The notes under the pieces are model-generated. The model ran no database searches, was not told the origin of the DNA, and saw only the letters and a program-made list of their open reading frames with translations. DNA of 32,192 bases from JBBPYA01 sp038200385 (GTDB lineage Bacteria; Actinomycetota; Actinomycetes; Mycobacteriales; Geodermatophilaceae): assembly GCA_038200385.1 (NCBI GenBank), contig JBBPYA010000331.1:1-32192 (forward strand), given 5' to 3'. This document shows positions 1 through 6,894 of the stretch, one piece after another; the first letter of the stretch is position 1; each line of letters starts with the position of its first letter. Position numbers and translations under genes: made by a program.

Positions 1-1
1 G

Positions 2-568
2 AGCGCGGCCGCCCACGACCGGGGTGCGCGGGTCACCGCGCACGTCTTCGGCGAGGAGGCGCTGCCCGCCCTCATCAACGCCGGCCTCGACTGCATCGAG
101 CACGGCACCGGCCTGACCGCGGAACTGGTCGAGCAGATGACGCTGCGCGGGACCGCCTTGGTCCCGACGCTGATCAACGTGCAGAACTTCCCCGACTTCG
201 CCGCGGCCGGCGCGGCCCGGTTCCCCGAGTACGCCTCGACGATGCTGCGTCTGCACGGGACGGCCGGGGCCCGGGTGCGGGCGGCGTACGAGGCCGGGGT
301 GCCGATCTACGCCGGCAGCGACGCCGGCGGCGGGATCACCCACGGCCAGATCGTCCGGGAGGTGCTGGCGTTGCACGAGGCCGGCCTGACCGCCGATGAC
401 GCGCTCGGCGCCGCGTCGTGGCGGGCCCGCAGCTGGTTGGGTCACCCGGGCATCGACGAGGGCGCGCCGGCCGACCTGTGCGTGTACGCCGGGGATCCAC
501 GGATGGACCTGTCGGTGCTCTCCGAGCCGCTGCACATCTTGTTGCGCGGCCGGCTGTTCCCGCGCTGA
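2..568 (+). CDS. Amidohydrolase family protein, C-terminal part (5' end outside window)
   Basis: The frame is open from the first bases of the window, so only the C-terminal ~188 residues are seen. They read as the second half of a metal-dependent amidohydrolase of the imidazolonepropionase-like group. Visible are an AHVFG strand with a likely metal-ligand His, IEHGTGL with a second His, VPTLIN, and AGSDAGGGITHG, whose Asp would be the last metal ligand and general base. The C-terminus (ADLCVYAGDPRMDLSVL...) is the usual small beta-sandwich that closes these enzymes. The substrate cannot be told. The family hydrolyses amide or cyclic amide bonds in small molecules or dipeptides. It faces a small minus-strand gene that ends 35 bases downstream. 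The family assignment is firm and the substrate unknown. Confidence 0.85.
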   Translation, partial: SAAAHDRGARVTAHVFGEEALPALINAGLDCIEHGTGLTAELVEQMTLRGTALVPTLINVQNFPDFAAAGAARFPEYASTMLRLHGTAGARVRAAYEAGVPIYAGSDAGGGITHGQIVREVLALHEAGLTADDALGAASWRARSWLGHPGIDEGAPADLCVYAGDPRMDLSVLSEPLHILLRGRLFPR

Positions 569-602
569 GACCGGCTACGGGTACGGCCGGAGCCGCGGGC
601 GC

Positions 603-872
603 TCAGGCGTCGGAGTCGCTGGCTACCAGGTCGTAGGCGTCGTCGCCGACCCACACCCGCAGCCCGTCGGCGTCGTCGGTGATCGCGCCGTCCTCCTCCT
701 CACCGAGTTCGCGGGCCGCGCCGAGGGCCAGCGCGTTGTACTCGATCCGGCCGTCGCCGACATCATGCGGTCGGTACTCCTGCGCCAGCACCGCGGTCCT
801 GCTCTCGTGCGCGAGCAGCCGCGCGTTGTCCTCGCCGACCTCGGCGACGTACACCCGGTCCTGGTTGCGCAT
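603..872 (-). CDS. Small acidic hypothetical protein (89 aa)
   Basis: I do not recognise a family. The start is well supported: on the minus strand a GGAGGTG ribosome binding site lies 4 bases before ATG at 872. The protein is acidic, especially in its second half (GEEEDGAITDDADGL and a C-terminus rich in Asp and Ser). It has no Cys, signal peptide or membrane segment, and its mix of residues looks like a soluble folded protein rather than a shadow frame. It sits between the amidohydrolase end and proS, transcribed away from proS, so the 125 bases between 873 and 997 hold divergent promoters. A regulatory or protein-binding role is possible, but nothing in the sequence shows it. Confidence 0.7.
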   Translation of the reverse strand: MRNQDRVYVAEVGEDNARLLAHESRTAVLAQEYRPHDVGDGRIEYNALALGAARELGEEEDGAITDDADGLRVWVGDDAYDLVASDSDA

Positions 873-984
873 CTACACCTCCGCGGCGCAGCCGCAGGAT
901 GCGGCCGGCCCGGTCATCCTCGATCCCGTCCTGCCGGGCTGTCCAGACGGCCCGGCAGGGGGCGGACCGCCGCGGGCCGGCCCG

Positions 985-990
985 TAGCAT
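985..990 (+). promoter_or_regulatory. Candidate -10 element (TAGCAT) for proS
   Basis: TAGCAT fits the actinobacterial TANNNT -10 pattern and ends 7 bases before the proS ATG. This would place transcription initiation at or next to the start codon, giving a leaderless mRNA. No Shine-Dalgarno sequence is present before this ATG, which agrees. No clear -35 is seen. Confidence 0.4.
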
Positions 991-997
991 CCCGGTC

Positions 998-2410
998 ATG
1001 GCCAAGGCTCCGATCCTGACCCCGCAGGCGCAGGACTTCCCGCGCTGGTACCAGGACGTGATCGCCAAGGCCGAGCTGGCCGACAACGGTCCGGTCCGCG
1101 GGACGATGGTCATCCGGCCGTGGGGCTACGCGCTGTGGGAGCGGATGCAGCGCGAGGTCGACGACCGGATCAAGGCCGCCGGTGCGGACAACGCCTACTT
1201 CCCGCTGTTCATCCCGCAGAGCTACCTGCAGCGCGAAGCCGAGCATGTCGAGGGGTTCAGCCCGGAGCTGGCCGTGGTCACCTACGCCGGCGGCAAGGAG
1301 CTGGAGGAACCGATCGTGGTGCGGCCCACGTCGGAGACCATCATCAACAGCTTCTTCAGCAAGTGGGTGCAGTCCTACCGCGACCTGCCGCTGCGGGTGA
1401 ACAACTGGTCCAACGTCGTGCGGTGGGAGCTGCGACCCCGGATCTTCCTGCGCACCACCGAGTTCCTCTGGCAGGAGGGCCACACCTGCCATGCGACCGA
1501 GGCCGACGCGACGGCGTACGCCCGGCGGATCCTGGACGACGTGTACGCCGACTTCATGGAGTCGGTGCTGGCCATCCCCGTCGTGCGGGGGTTGAAGACG
1601 GACCGGGAACGGTTCGCGGGCGCAGTGAACTCGCTGTCCTGCGAGGCGATGATGCGCGACGGCAAGGCGCTGCAGATGGGCACCAGCCACCACCTCGGCC
1701 AGAACTTCGCCCGGGTGTTCGACGTGCAGTACCTGTCCGCCGAGGGCACCCAGGAGTACGTCTGGCAGACCTCGTGGGGCGTGTCGACCCGGATGGTCGG
1801 CGGCCTGATCATGTGCCACGGCGACGACTCCGGGCTGCGCGTCCCGCCCGCGCTGGCCTCGGTCCAGGTCGTGGTGATGGTGGTCAAGGACGGCGAGGGG
1901 ATCGAGGCGGCCGTGGACCGGATCGTCGCCGAGCTCCGGACCTCCGGCACGCGGGTGGAGGTGGACGCGCGGGTGGATACGCCGTTCGGCCGTCGCGCGG
2001 TGGACCGCGAGCTCAAGGGCGTGCCGGTGCGCATCGAGGTCGGGCCGCGCGACCTGGCCGAGGGCACCGTCACCGTCGTACGCCGGATCCCCGGCACCAA
2101 GACCCAGGCCGGCTTGGCCGAGGTCGCGCCGCTCGTCGCCGCGGCACTCGTCGAGGACCAGCGCACCCTGTACGACGAGGCGCTGGCCCGTCGCGAGCAG
2201 GCCACCGTCGATGTGTCCACAGTGGACGAGGCAGCCGCCGCGGCGGCAACCGGCTGGGCCCGGATCCCGTGGTCGACGCTGGGTGTCAAGGGTGAGACGA
2301 GGCTGGCCACCAAGGCGATCAGCGTCCGCTGCCTAGTGCGCGCCGACGGCGGCGTACCGGACTCGGTGGACGAGGCGGACCTCGTTGCGGTGGTCGGCCG
2401 TTCCTACTGA
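998..2410 (+). CDS. proS: Prolyl-tRNA synthetase, archaeal/eukaryotic type (470 aa)
   Basis: Charges tRNA-Pro with proline in the cytosol. It is a class II synthetase: motif 2 (RWELRPRIFLRTTEFLWQEG) lies at about residues 142-161, the proline/ATP-site RPTSET at 109-114, and motif 3 (GVSTRMVGGL...GLRVPP) at 261-284. The anticodon-binding domain follows (about 287-390), then the C-terminal extension ending in GRSY. That terminal Tyr is typical of the archaeal/eukaryotic (short) ProRS. The large INS editing domain of bacterial-type ProRS between motifs 2 and 3 is absent, and length fits the short type. ATG 998 is chosen because homologues begin just before the first helix; the open frame reaches further upstream but without homology. 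The stop overlaps the start of the DUF402 gene, suggesting one transcript. Confidence 0.95.
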   Translation: MAKAPILTPQAQDFPRWYQDVIAKAELADNGPVRGTMVIRPWGYALWERMQREVDDRIKAAGADNAYFPLFIPQSYLQREAEHVEGFSPELAVVTYAGGKELEEPIVVRPTSETIINSFFSKWVQSYRDLPLRVNNWSNVVRWELRPRIFLRTTEFLWQEGHTCHATEADATAYARRILDDVYADFMESVLAIPVVRGLKTDRERFAGAVNSLSCEAMMRDGKALQMGTSHHLGQNFARVFDVQYLSAEGTQEYVWQTSWGVSTRMVGGLIMCHGDDSGLRVPPALASVQVVVMVVKDGEGIEAAVDRIVAELRTSGTRVEVDARVDTPFGRRAVDRELKGVPVRIEVGPRDLAEGTVTVVRRIPGTKTQAGLAEVAPLVAAALVEDQRTLYDEALARREQATVDVSTVDEAAAAAATGWARIPWSTLGVKGETRLATKAISVRCLVRADGGVPDSVDEADLVAVVGRSY

Positions 2411-3050
2411 GCGCTGGCACCGCGGAGACCAGGTGCTCTACCGCTACTGGCGGGGTCCGGACATCCGCGAGGTGCGTCCCATGACGGTCGTCGAGGACGC
2501 GCCGGACTGGCTCGTGCTCTGGCTCGCACCGGGCACGCCAGTGGTCTGGTCTCCGCTGACCGATGGCCGCGAGGTGCGGGAGGCCGCCCTTGCCGAGCGC
2601 TTCCTGCTGCCCCGGATGCTGACCGAGCGGACCTGGCGCGGCACCGGGATCCTCAAGCTGGTCCCGCCGGCGGCGGCGTACTCGGTGTGGCTGTTCTGGA
2701 ACGACGACGGCAGCTTCCGCGGCTGGTACGGCAACCTCGAGGACGTCCACCACAGGTGGGTCGACGGCAGCCTGGGCATCCTCGACACGAGCGACCACGT
2801 GCTCGACGTGTGGTGCCCGCCCGGTGGGCCGCCGGTGTGGAAGGACGAGGACGAGTTCGCCGTGGTCACCGGCCTGCCTGGCTGGTGGACAGAGCAGGAG
2901 GGGAGGGCCATCCGGACGCAGGGAGCCGCCCTGATGGCTGCCGCGCGTCGCGGCGACCAGCCGTTCGACCACACGTGGACCGGCTTCCGGCCCGATCCGG
3001 ACTGGCCGGTTCCCCGGCTGCCGGCCGACTGGTCGGCGTCCGCCCCCTAG
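2385..3050 (+). CDS. DUF402 domain protein (221 aa)
   Basis: The central part (about residues 60-150) has the DUF402 pattern: a Trp-rich beta fold with SVWLFWNDDGSFRGWYGNLE followed by DHVLDVW and a conserved acidic stretch (WKDEDEF). DUF402/FomD-like proteins bind divalent metal, and some hydrolyse nucleoside di- or triphosphates or phosphonate intermediates; which applies here cannot be seen. The start is uncertain: TTG 2385 (used here) keeps the conserved RWHRGDQVLYRYW N-terminus and overlaps the end of proS by 26 bases, while GTG 2433 would remove it. Overlap with proS implies co-transcription. The 252 bases after it (3051-3302) hold no gene and carry the promoter and leader of the rpsP cluster. 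Confidence 0.8.
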   Translation: MRWSAVPTERWHRGDQVLYRYWRGPDIREVRPMTVVEDAPDWLVLWLAPGTPVVWSPLTDGREVREAALAERFLLPRMLTERTWRGTGILKLVPPAAAYSVWLFWNDDGSFRGWYGNLEDVHHRWVDGSLGILDTSDHVLDVWCPPGGPPVWKDEDEFAVVTGLPGWWTEQEGRAIRTQGAALMAAARRGDQPFDHTWTGFRPDPDWPVPRLPADWSASAP

Positions 3051-3172
3051 CCACGGCTTCGCAGTCGTCCGGTCTGGTCGGCGCCCTCTGCGGAGTTCGT
3101 CCCGAGAAGGCGCCTGGTGCCCTGGACTCCCAGCCAGCAGGCCGCGCCGGTCCGCGTCCGGTGCCGGTCTGG

Positions 3173-3178
3173 CAGAAT
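3173..3178 (+). promoter_or_regulatory. Weak candidate -10 (CAGAAT) upstream of rpsP
   Basis: In the 252-base gap before rpsP the most promoter-like spot is TGGCAGAATAG, with CAGAAT matching four of six bases of the sigma-70 -10. No convincing -35 is seen 16-19 bases upstream. A similar TGGCACAGTAG string precedes rplS. If correct, the rpsP leader would be about 120 bases. Confidence 0.25.
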
Positions 3179-3302
3179 AGCGGCCGAACCGGCGCCGGGT
3201 GGCCTCTCACCGCGCGGACCCCGGTCAGCCGAGTGTCCGATTCCGTCCCCACGCGGAAGCCTGGCCTCACCCGTGTCCGAGAACTGGGAGTACCCGCAGA
3301 CT

Positions 3303-3803
3303 GTGGCAACCAAGATCAAGCTCATGCGCATGGGCAAGAAGCGCGCCCCGTACTACCGCATCGTCGTGGCCGACGCCCGCACGAAGCGGGACGGCCGCTC
3401 GATCGAGATGATCGGCAAATACCACCCGAAGGACGACCCGTCCTTCATCGAGGTGGACTCCGAGCGGGCGCTGTACTGGCTCGGAGTCGGCGCCCAGCCG
3501 ACCGAGGCCGTCGCCGCCATCCTGCGGGTCACCGGCGACTGGCAGAAGTTCAAGGGTGAGCCGGCCCCGCCGCCCATGAAGGTCAAGGCGCCCAAGCCGG
3601 ACAAGAAGTTGGCCTTCCAGGAGGTCGCGCTCCGCACCGGTGGCGAGCCCGCCGACGGGGCGACGACGCCGAAGAAGAAGGCCCCGGCCAAGGCCGTCAA
3701 GTCCGCCGAGCCGGCAGCCGCCTCCGCCACGGCCGACGCCGCCGACTCGAGCGAGGTCACGAGCACCAGCGCCGACAGCGACAACAGCGACAAGGCCGAG
3801 TAG
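3303..3803 (+). CDS. rpsP: 30S ribosomal protein S16 with long C-terminal tail (166 aa)
   Basis: S16 of the small ribosomal subunit, needed for 30S assembly. The core (residues 1 to about 80) is typical: ATKIKLMRMGKKRAPYYRIV, the RDGRSIEMIGKYHP strand, and ERALYWLGVGAQPTEAV. GTG 3303 is chosen because the conserved (V/M)ATKIKL begins there; a GGGAG sequence lies 12 bases upstream. Bacterial S16 is usually 80-150 residues. Here about 85 further residues follow, first Lys/Pro-rich (APKPDKK, TTPKKKAPAKA) and then Ala/Ser/Asp-rich and acidic, ending DNSDKAE. The tail is low-complexity and probably disordered. The TAG stop shares its last base with the GTG start of khpA, so the two are translationally coupled. 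Confidence 0.97.
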   Translation: MATKIKLMRMGKKRAPYYRIVVADARTKRDGRSIEMIGKYHPKDDPSFIEVDSERALYWLGVGAQPTEAVAAILRVTGDWQKFKGEPAPPPMKVKAPKPDKKLAFQEVALRTGGEPADGATTPKKKAPAKAVKSAEPAAASATADAADSSEVTSTSADSDNSDKAE

Positions 3804-4036
3804 TGCTCGAAGCGGCCCTCGAACACCTCGTCCGCGGCATCGTGGACAACCCCGACGACGTCCAGGTGGACCTGGTCACCGGTCGCCGGGGCCGCACCCT
3901 GGAGGTCCGCGTGCATCCCGACGACCTCGGCAAGGTGATCGGTCGTGGCGGGCGTACGGCGCGGGCGCTACGCCAGATCATGGGCGGGGTCGGTGGACGC
4001 GGACTGCGAGTCGACGTCGTCGACACCGACGGCTGA
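3803..4036 (+). CDS. khpA: KH-domain RNA-binding protein KhpA (77 aa)
   Basis: A single type II KH domain protein that binds RNA through its GxxG loop, here GRGG at residues 47-50 inside KVIGRGGRTARALR. In other bacteria KhpA pairs with KhpB and affects RNA stability, cell elongation and ribosome-related processes. Length (77 aa) is usual. The GTG start overlaps the rpsP stop by one base (TAGTG). The stop codon TGA at 4034-4036 lies inside the first unit of a 15-bp tandem repeat, and the rimM frame overlaps the last ~90 bases if its upstream start is used. Position between rpsP and rimM is the standard actinobacterial context. Confidence 0.95.
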   Translation: MLEAALEHLVRGIVDNPDDVQVDLVTGRRGRTLEVRVHPDDLGKVIGRGGRTARALRQIMGGVGGRGLRVDVVDTDG

Positions 4037-4691
4037 GCCACCGACGGCCGAGCCACCGACGGCTGAGCCGCCGACGGCCGAGCCGCCGACGGCCGAGCCA
4101 CCGACGGCCGAGCCACCGACGGCCGAGCCACCCACGGCCGAGCCACCCACGGCCGAGGGCGGGCCACCGGAGCGGCTCCCACCGGAGCAGGTGGTGGTCG
4201 GCCGGATCGGCCGTCCGCATGGCGTGCGCGGGTCGGTGACCGTCGAGGTCCGCACCGACGACCCGGACGACCGGTTCGCGCCGGGCCGCGTGTTGAGCAC
4301 CGAACCGGTGGAGTTCGGGCCGCTGCGGGTCGCTGCCAGCCAGGTCCACTCCGGACGGTGGATCCTGCAGTTCGATGGCATCGACGACCGGGGTGCGGCC
4401 GAGGGGTTGCGGGACGCGCTGATGCTGCTTCCCGTCGACGCGCTGCCCCCGCTGGGCGACGCCGACGAGTTCTACGACCACCAGCTCGTCGGGCTGCAGG
4501 CGCGACTGGCCGGCGGGCAGGGTCTGGGTCGGGTCACCGACGTCCTGCACGCTCCGGCGGGGGACCTGCTCGTGGTCGACGCGGAGGACCGCGAGGTGCT
4601 CGTCCCGTTCCGCCGCGAGGTCGTCCCGACGGTGGACGTCGCGGCCGGCTTCCTCCTCGTTGTCCCGACAGAGGGGCTGCTGGAGCTGTGA
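3945..4691 (+). CDS. rimM: Ribosome maturation factor RimM, with possible repeat-bearing N-terminal extension
   Basis: 16S rRNA processing factor that binds S19 and helps mature the 30S head. The conserved RimM N-domain begins VVGRIGRPHGVRGSVTVEV at about 4194 and is followed by the PRC-barrel domain (DEFYDHQLVGLQA, then LVPFRREVVPTVDV). The frame is open upstream through eight TAEPP repeats. Two starts are possible. GTG 3945, inside khpA with AAGGTG 7 bases before it, gives 248 aa. GTG 4194, with GGAG 6 bases before it, gives 165 aa, the usual family length. No ATG, GTG or TTG lies in frame between 3996 and 4190. I list the long form because unit differences in the repeat are synonymous in this frame, but the short form is equally defensible. 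The stop overlaps the trmD start (GTGA). Confidence 0.9.
   Translation: MAGVRRGRYARSWAGSVDADCESTSSTPTAEPPTAEPPTAEPPTAEPPTAEPPTAEPPTAEPPTAEPPTAEGGPPERLPPEQVVVGRIGRPHGVRGSVTVEVRTDDPDDRFAPGRVLSTEPVEFGPLRVAASQVHSGRWILQFDGIDDRGAAEGLRDALMLLPVDALPPLGDADEFYDHQLVGLQARLAGGQGLGRVTDVLHAPAGDLLVVDAEDREVLVPFRREVVPTVDVAAGFLLVVPTEGLLEL
4029..4157 (+). repeat. 15-bp minisatellite (8 full units plus 9 bases) encoding TAEPP in the rimM frame
   Basis: Unit ACGGCCGAGCCACCG is repeated head to tail eight times, then a partial unit. The first unit contains the khpA stop codon. Against the consensus there are six base differences (GCT twice, CCG for CCA twice, CCC for CCG twice). All fall at third codon positions of the rimM frame and leave the peptide Thr-Ala-Glu-Pro-Pro unchanged. 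The two GCT variants also create TGA in the khpA frame. Confidence 0.95.
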
Positions 4692-5458
4692 GTACGCCGC
4701 TGCTGAGGATCGACGTCATCACCATCTTCCCGGCGTACCTTGCGCCGCTACGGGAGTCGCTGCTGGGTCGGGCCACCGAGCAGGGGCTGCTGGCCGTCGG
4801 GGTACACGACCTGCGGGACTGGACCACCGACGTCCACCGCAGCGTCGACGACGCGCCGTACGGCGGCGGTCCGGGCATGGTGATGCGACCGGAGCCGTGG
4901 CACGCCGCACTCGCAGCTGTGGCGCCCGACGGGGCAACCCTCGTGGTGCCGACGCCGGGGGGGGACCGGTTCGACCAGGAGACCGCCGCGGAGCTGGCCG
5001 GTGACGGTCACCTCGTCTTCGCCTGCGGCCGCTACGAAGGCATCGATCAGCGGGTCGCCGACGAGGCCGCGCACCGGCTGCAGGTGCGCGAGCTGTCCGT
5101 CGGCGACTACGTGCTCGCCGGCGGGGAGGCCGCCGTCCTGGTCATCGTCGAGGCGGTCACCCGGCTGCTGCCCGGGGTGGTCGGCAACGCCGAGTCGGTA
5201 CAGACGGATTCCTTCGCCGCCGGGTTGCTGGAGGCGCCGGCGTACACCCGTCCCGAGCAGTGGCGCGGGCACGCTGTCCCCGCGGTGCTCCGCTCGGGCG
5301 ATCACGCAGCCATTGCCCGCTGGCGTCGGGACCAGTCGTTGCTGCGCACCGCGAGCCGCAGACCGGACCTGATCGAGGCGGCCGACCTCGACGCGGCCGA
5401 TCGGGCGGTGCTGGCGGCGGGCGGGTTTCACCCGCCGTCGCCGGGTGTGGCACAGTAG
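4688..5458 (+). CDS. trmD: tRNA (guanine-N1-)-methyltransferase TrmD (256 aa)
   Basis: Methylates G37 of tRNAs next to the anticodon using S-adenosylmethionine, preventing +1 frameshifts. Visible family signatures are the N-terminal IDVITIFPAYL, the DDAPYGGGPGMVMRPEP loop (about residues 54-70), CGRYEGIDQRV, and LSVGDYVLAGGE, which forms part of the trefoil-knot cofactor site. The C-terminal helical domain ends RAVLAAGGFHPPSPG. Length is slightly above the usual 230-250. The GTG start overlaps the rimM stop by three bases, so the rpsP-khpA-rimM-trmD chain is coupled throughout. rplS follows after a 117-base gap with its own candidate promoter. Confidence 0.97.
   Translation: MSTPLLRIDVITIFPAYLAPLRESLLGRATEQGLLAVGVHDLRDWTTDVHRSVDDAPYGGGPGMVMRPEPWHAALAAVAPDGATLVVPTPGGDRFDQETAAELAGDGHLVFACGRYEGIDQRVADEAAHRLQVRELSVGDYVLAGGEAAVLVIVEAVTRLLPGVVGNAESVQTDSFAAGLLEAPAYTRPEQWRGHAVPAVLRSGDHAAIARWRRDQSLLRTASRRPDLIEAADLDAADRAVLAAGGFHPPSPGVAQ
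5427..5456 (+). promoter_or_regulatory. Candidate promoter for rplS (TTCACC - 18 bp - CACAGT)
   Basis: A -35-like TTCACC (5427-5432) and a -10-like CACAGT (5451-5456) with 18-base spacing sit at the very end of trmD. The match is moderate. It would give rplS a leader of about 110 bases, which is GC-rich and contains no reading frame of note. Confidence 0.3.
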
Positions 5459-5575
5459 GCAGGTTGCCCGAGGCCGGTCCCGGGCGACATCATTCCCGGC
5501 GCCGCGGCCCTCCGGCGCGCGCCGGCCAACCGGACGCCCGAGTGGCACCACGGACTCAGAGGATGCGACGCCGAC

Positions 5576-5932
5576 ATGAACACCCTGGACGCGCTGGATG
5601 GCGAGTCGCTGCGCGACGACATCCCGAACTTCCGCCCTGGCGACACCCTGAAGGTGCACGTCCGGGTGGTCGAGGGGACCAGGTCCCGGATTCAGGTCTT
5701 CCAGGGCGTCGTCATCCGCCGTCAGGGAGCCGGGGCACGGGAGACCTTCACCGTCCGCAAGGTGAGTTTCGGCGTCGGGGTGGAGCGCACGTTCCCGGTT
5801 CACACCCCGGTCGTGGACCGGATCGAGATCATGACCCGCGGCGACGTACGGCGGGCGAAGCTGTATTACCTGCGGGATCTGCGCGGCAAGGCCGCCAAGA
5901 TCAAGGAGAAGCGGGAAAGCGTCCGCGGCTGA
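5576..5932 (+). CDS. rplS: 50S ribosomal protein L19 (118 aa)
   Basis: L19 lies at the 30S-50S interface of the large subunit. The whole sequence follows the family: FRPGDTLKVHVRVVEG, SRIQVFQGVVIRRQGAG, ETFTVRKVSFGVGVERTFPV, PVVDRIEIMTRGDVRRAKLYYLR and a basic C-terminus. Length is usual. ATG 5576 is the start; AGAGGA lies 12 bases upstream, a rather long spacing. A 117-base gap separates it from trmD. A strong hairpin directly after the stop suggests transcription ends here before lepB. Confidence 0.98.
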   Translation: MNTLDALDGESLRDDIPNFRPGDTLKVHVRVVEGTRSRIQVFQGVVIRRQGAGARETFTVRKVSFGVGVERTFPVHTPVVDRIEIMTRGDVRRAKLYYLRDLRGKAAKIKEKRESVRG

Positions 5933-5933
5933 T

Positions 5934-5962
5934 CCGGCCGGTCGGTGTCCGAATCCGGCCGG
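5934..5962 (+). terminator. Hairpin directly after rplS, no U tract
   Basis: CCGGCCGG (5934-5941) plus TCGG (5942-5945) pair with CCGA (5949-5952) and CCGGCCGG (5955-5962) around a TGT loop with an AT bulge, giving a 12-bp GC-rich stem. It begins two bases after the rplS stop. U-less hairpins are common as actinobacterial terminators, but function is inferred from position only. Confidence 0.5.
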
Positions 5963-5980
5963 GCCCGGCTCGCGCGCGGT

Positions 5981-5986
5981 TAGGCT
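5981..5986 (+). promoter_or_regulatory. Candidate -10 element (TAGGCT) for lepB
   Basis: TAGGCT fits TANNNT and ends 8 bases before the lepB ATG, with no Shine-Dalgarno sequence in between, as expected for a leaderless transcript. The same hexamer precedes the second NUDIX gene at a similar distance. Confidence 0.45.
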
Positions 5987-5994
5987 GAACGGCG

Positions 5995-6894
5995 ATGAGC
6001 AGCGAACCAGCCGTGGACGGATTCGACGGCGATCCCGACGCGGGTGATCCGGGCGCCGCCACCGCGCCGCCGGCCCGGCGACGCTGGTTCTCCCGGCGGT
6101 CGGCGAAGGACAAGCCCAAGGGGTCGCTGCTCAAGGAACTACCGATCCTGCTCGTCGTGGCGTTCGTCCTGGCGCTGCTCATCAAGGCGTTCCTGGTGCA
6201 GGCTTTCTTCATCCCCTCCGGCTCGATGGAGCCGACCCTGCACGGCTGCCCGGGCTGCTCCGGGGACCGGGTGCTGGTGAACAAGGTCCCCTACTACATC
6301 CACGATCCCGAGCCCGGCGACGTCGTGGTCTTCCGCGGTCCACCGTCCTGGGCCCCGGAGTTCCGGGCCAGCAGCCCGAGCAACGTCGTCGAGTCGCTGC
6401 TGCTGGACCTGGCCCGGGCGATCGGGACGGCCCCGCCGGACGAGAAGGACTTCGTCAAGCGGGTCGTGGCCACCGGCGGGCAGACCATCCAGTGCTGTGA
6501 TCCCGACGGGCGGATCACCGTCGACGGCCGGACCCTGACCGAGCCCTACATCGAGTTCAACACCCCCATCGAGGCCCGCCCGTTCGGGCCGGTGACCGTC
6601 CCCGCGGGCCGGCTGTTCGTGATGGGGGACAACCGGGCCGGCTCGGCCGACTCCCGGGCGCATGTCGACGACGGCGAGATGGGCACGGTGCCCGTCGACA
6701 ACGTCATCGGCAAGGCGGCGGTGATCGTCTGGCCGCTGAGCCGCCTCAGCTGGCTGGACTCCCCGAGCATCCAGGGCATGCCGGTGGCCACCGCGCAGTC
6801 CCCGCCGCTCGTCCAGCACCCGATCGGTGCGGCCGCGACCGCCCCGGTCGTCGTGCTCGCCCGACAGCACCGGAGGCGCCGGCATCGGCGCTGA
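5995..6894 (+). CDS. lepB: Signal peptidase I (299 aa)
   Basis: Cleaves signal peptides from secreted proteins on the outer face of the cytoplasmic membrane. A cytosolic Asp/Ala-rich N-terminus with a basic patch (ARRRWFSRRSAKDK) precedes one membrane helix (about residues 49-70). The catalytic Ser77 is in IPSGSMEPTL and the catalytic Lys155 in DFVKRVVATGG. GDNRAGSADSR forms the last conserved box. The CPGC insert after the Ser box could form a disulphide. The C-terminus is unusual: after the catalytic domain come about 50 residues ending in a strongly basic tail (RQHRRRRHRR), whose DNA overlaps the start of the NUDIX frame. ATG 5995 lies 8 bases after a TAGGCT -10 candidate. Confidence 0.97.
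   Translation: MSSEPAVDGFDGDPDAGDPGAATAPPARRRWFSRRSAKDKPKGSLLKELPILLVVAFVLALLIKAFLVQAFFIPSGSMEPTLHGCPGCSGDRVLVNKVPYYIHDPEPGDVVVFRGPPSWAPEFRASSPSNVVESLLLDLARAIGTAPPDEKDFVKRVVATGGQTIQCCDPDGRITVDGRTLTEPYIEFNTPIEARPFGPVTVPAGRLFVMGDNRAGSADSRAHVDDGEMGTVPVDNVIGKAAVIVWPLSRLSWLDSPSIQGMPVATAQSPPLVQHPIGAAATAPVVVLARQHRRRRHRR

Noticed and set aside
2213..2227. GTCCACAGTGGAC palindrome as an operator
   Set aside because: Lies within proS coding sequence in conserved-frame codons with no promoter nearby; probably chance.
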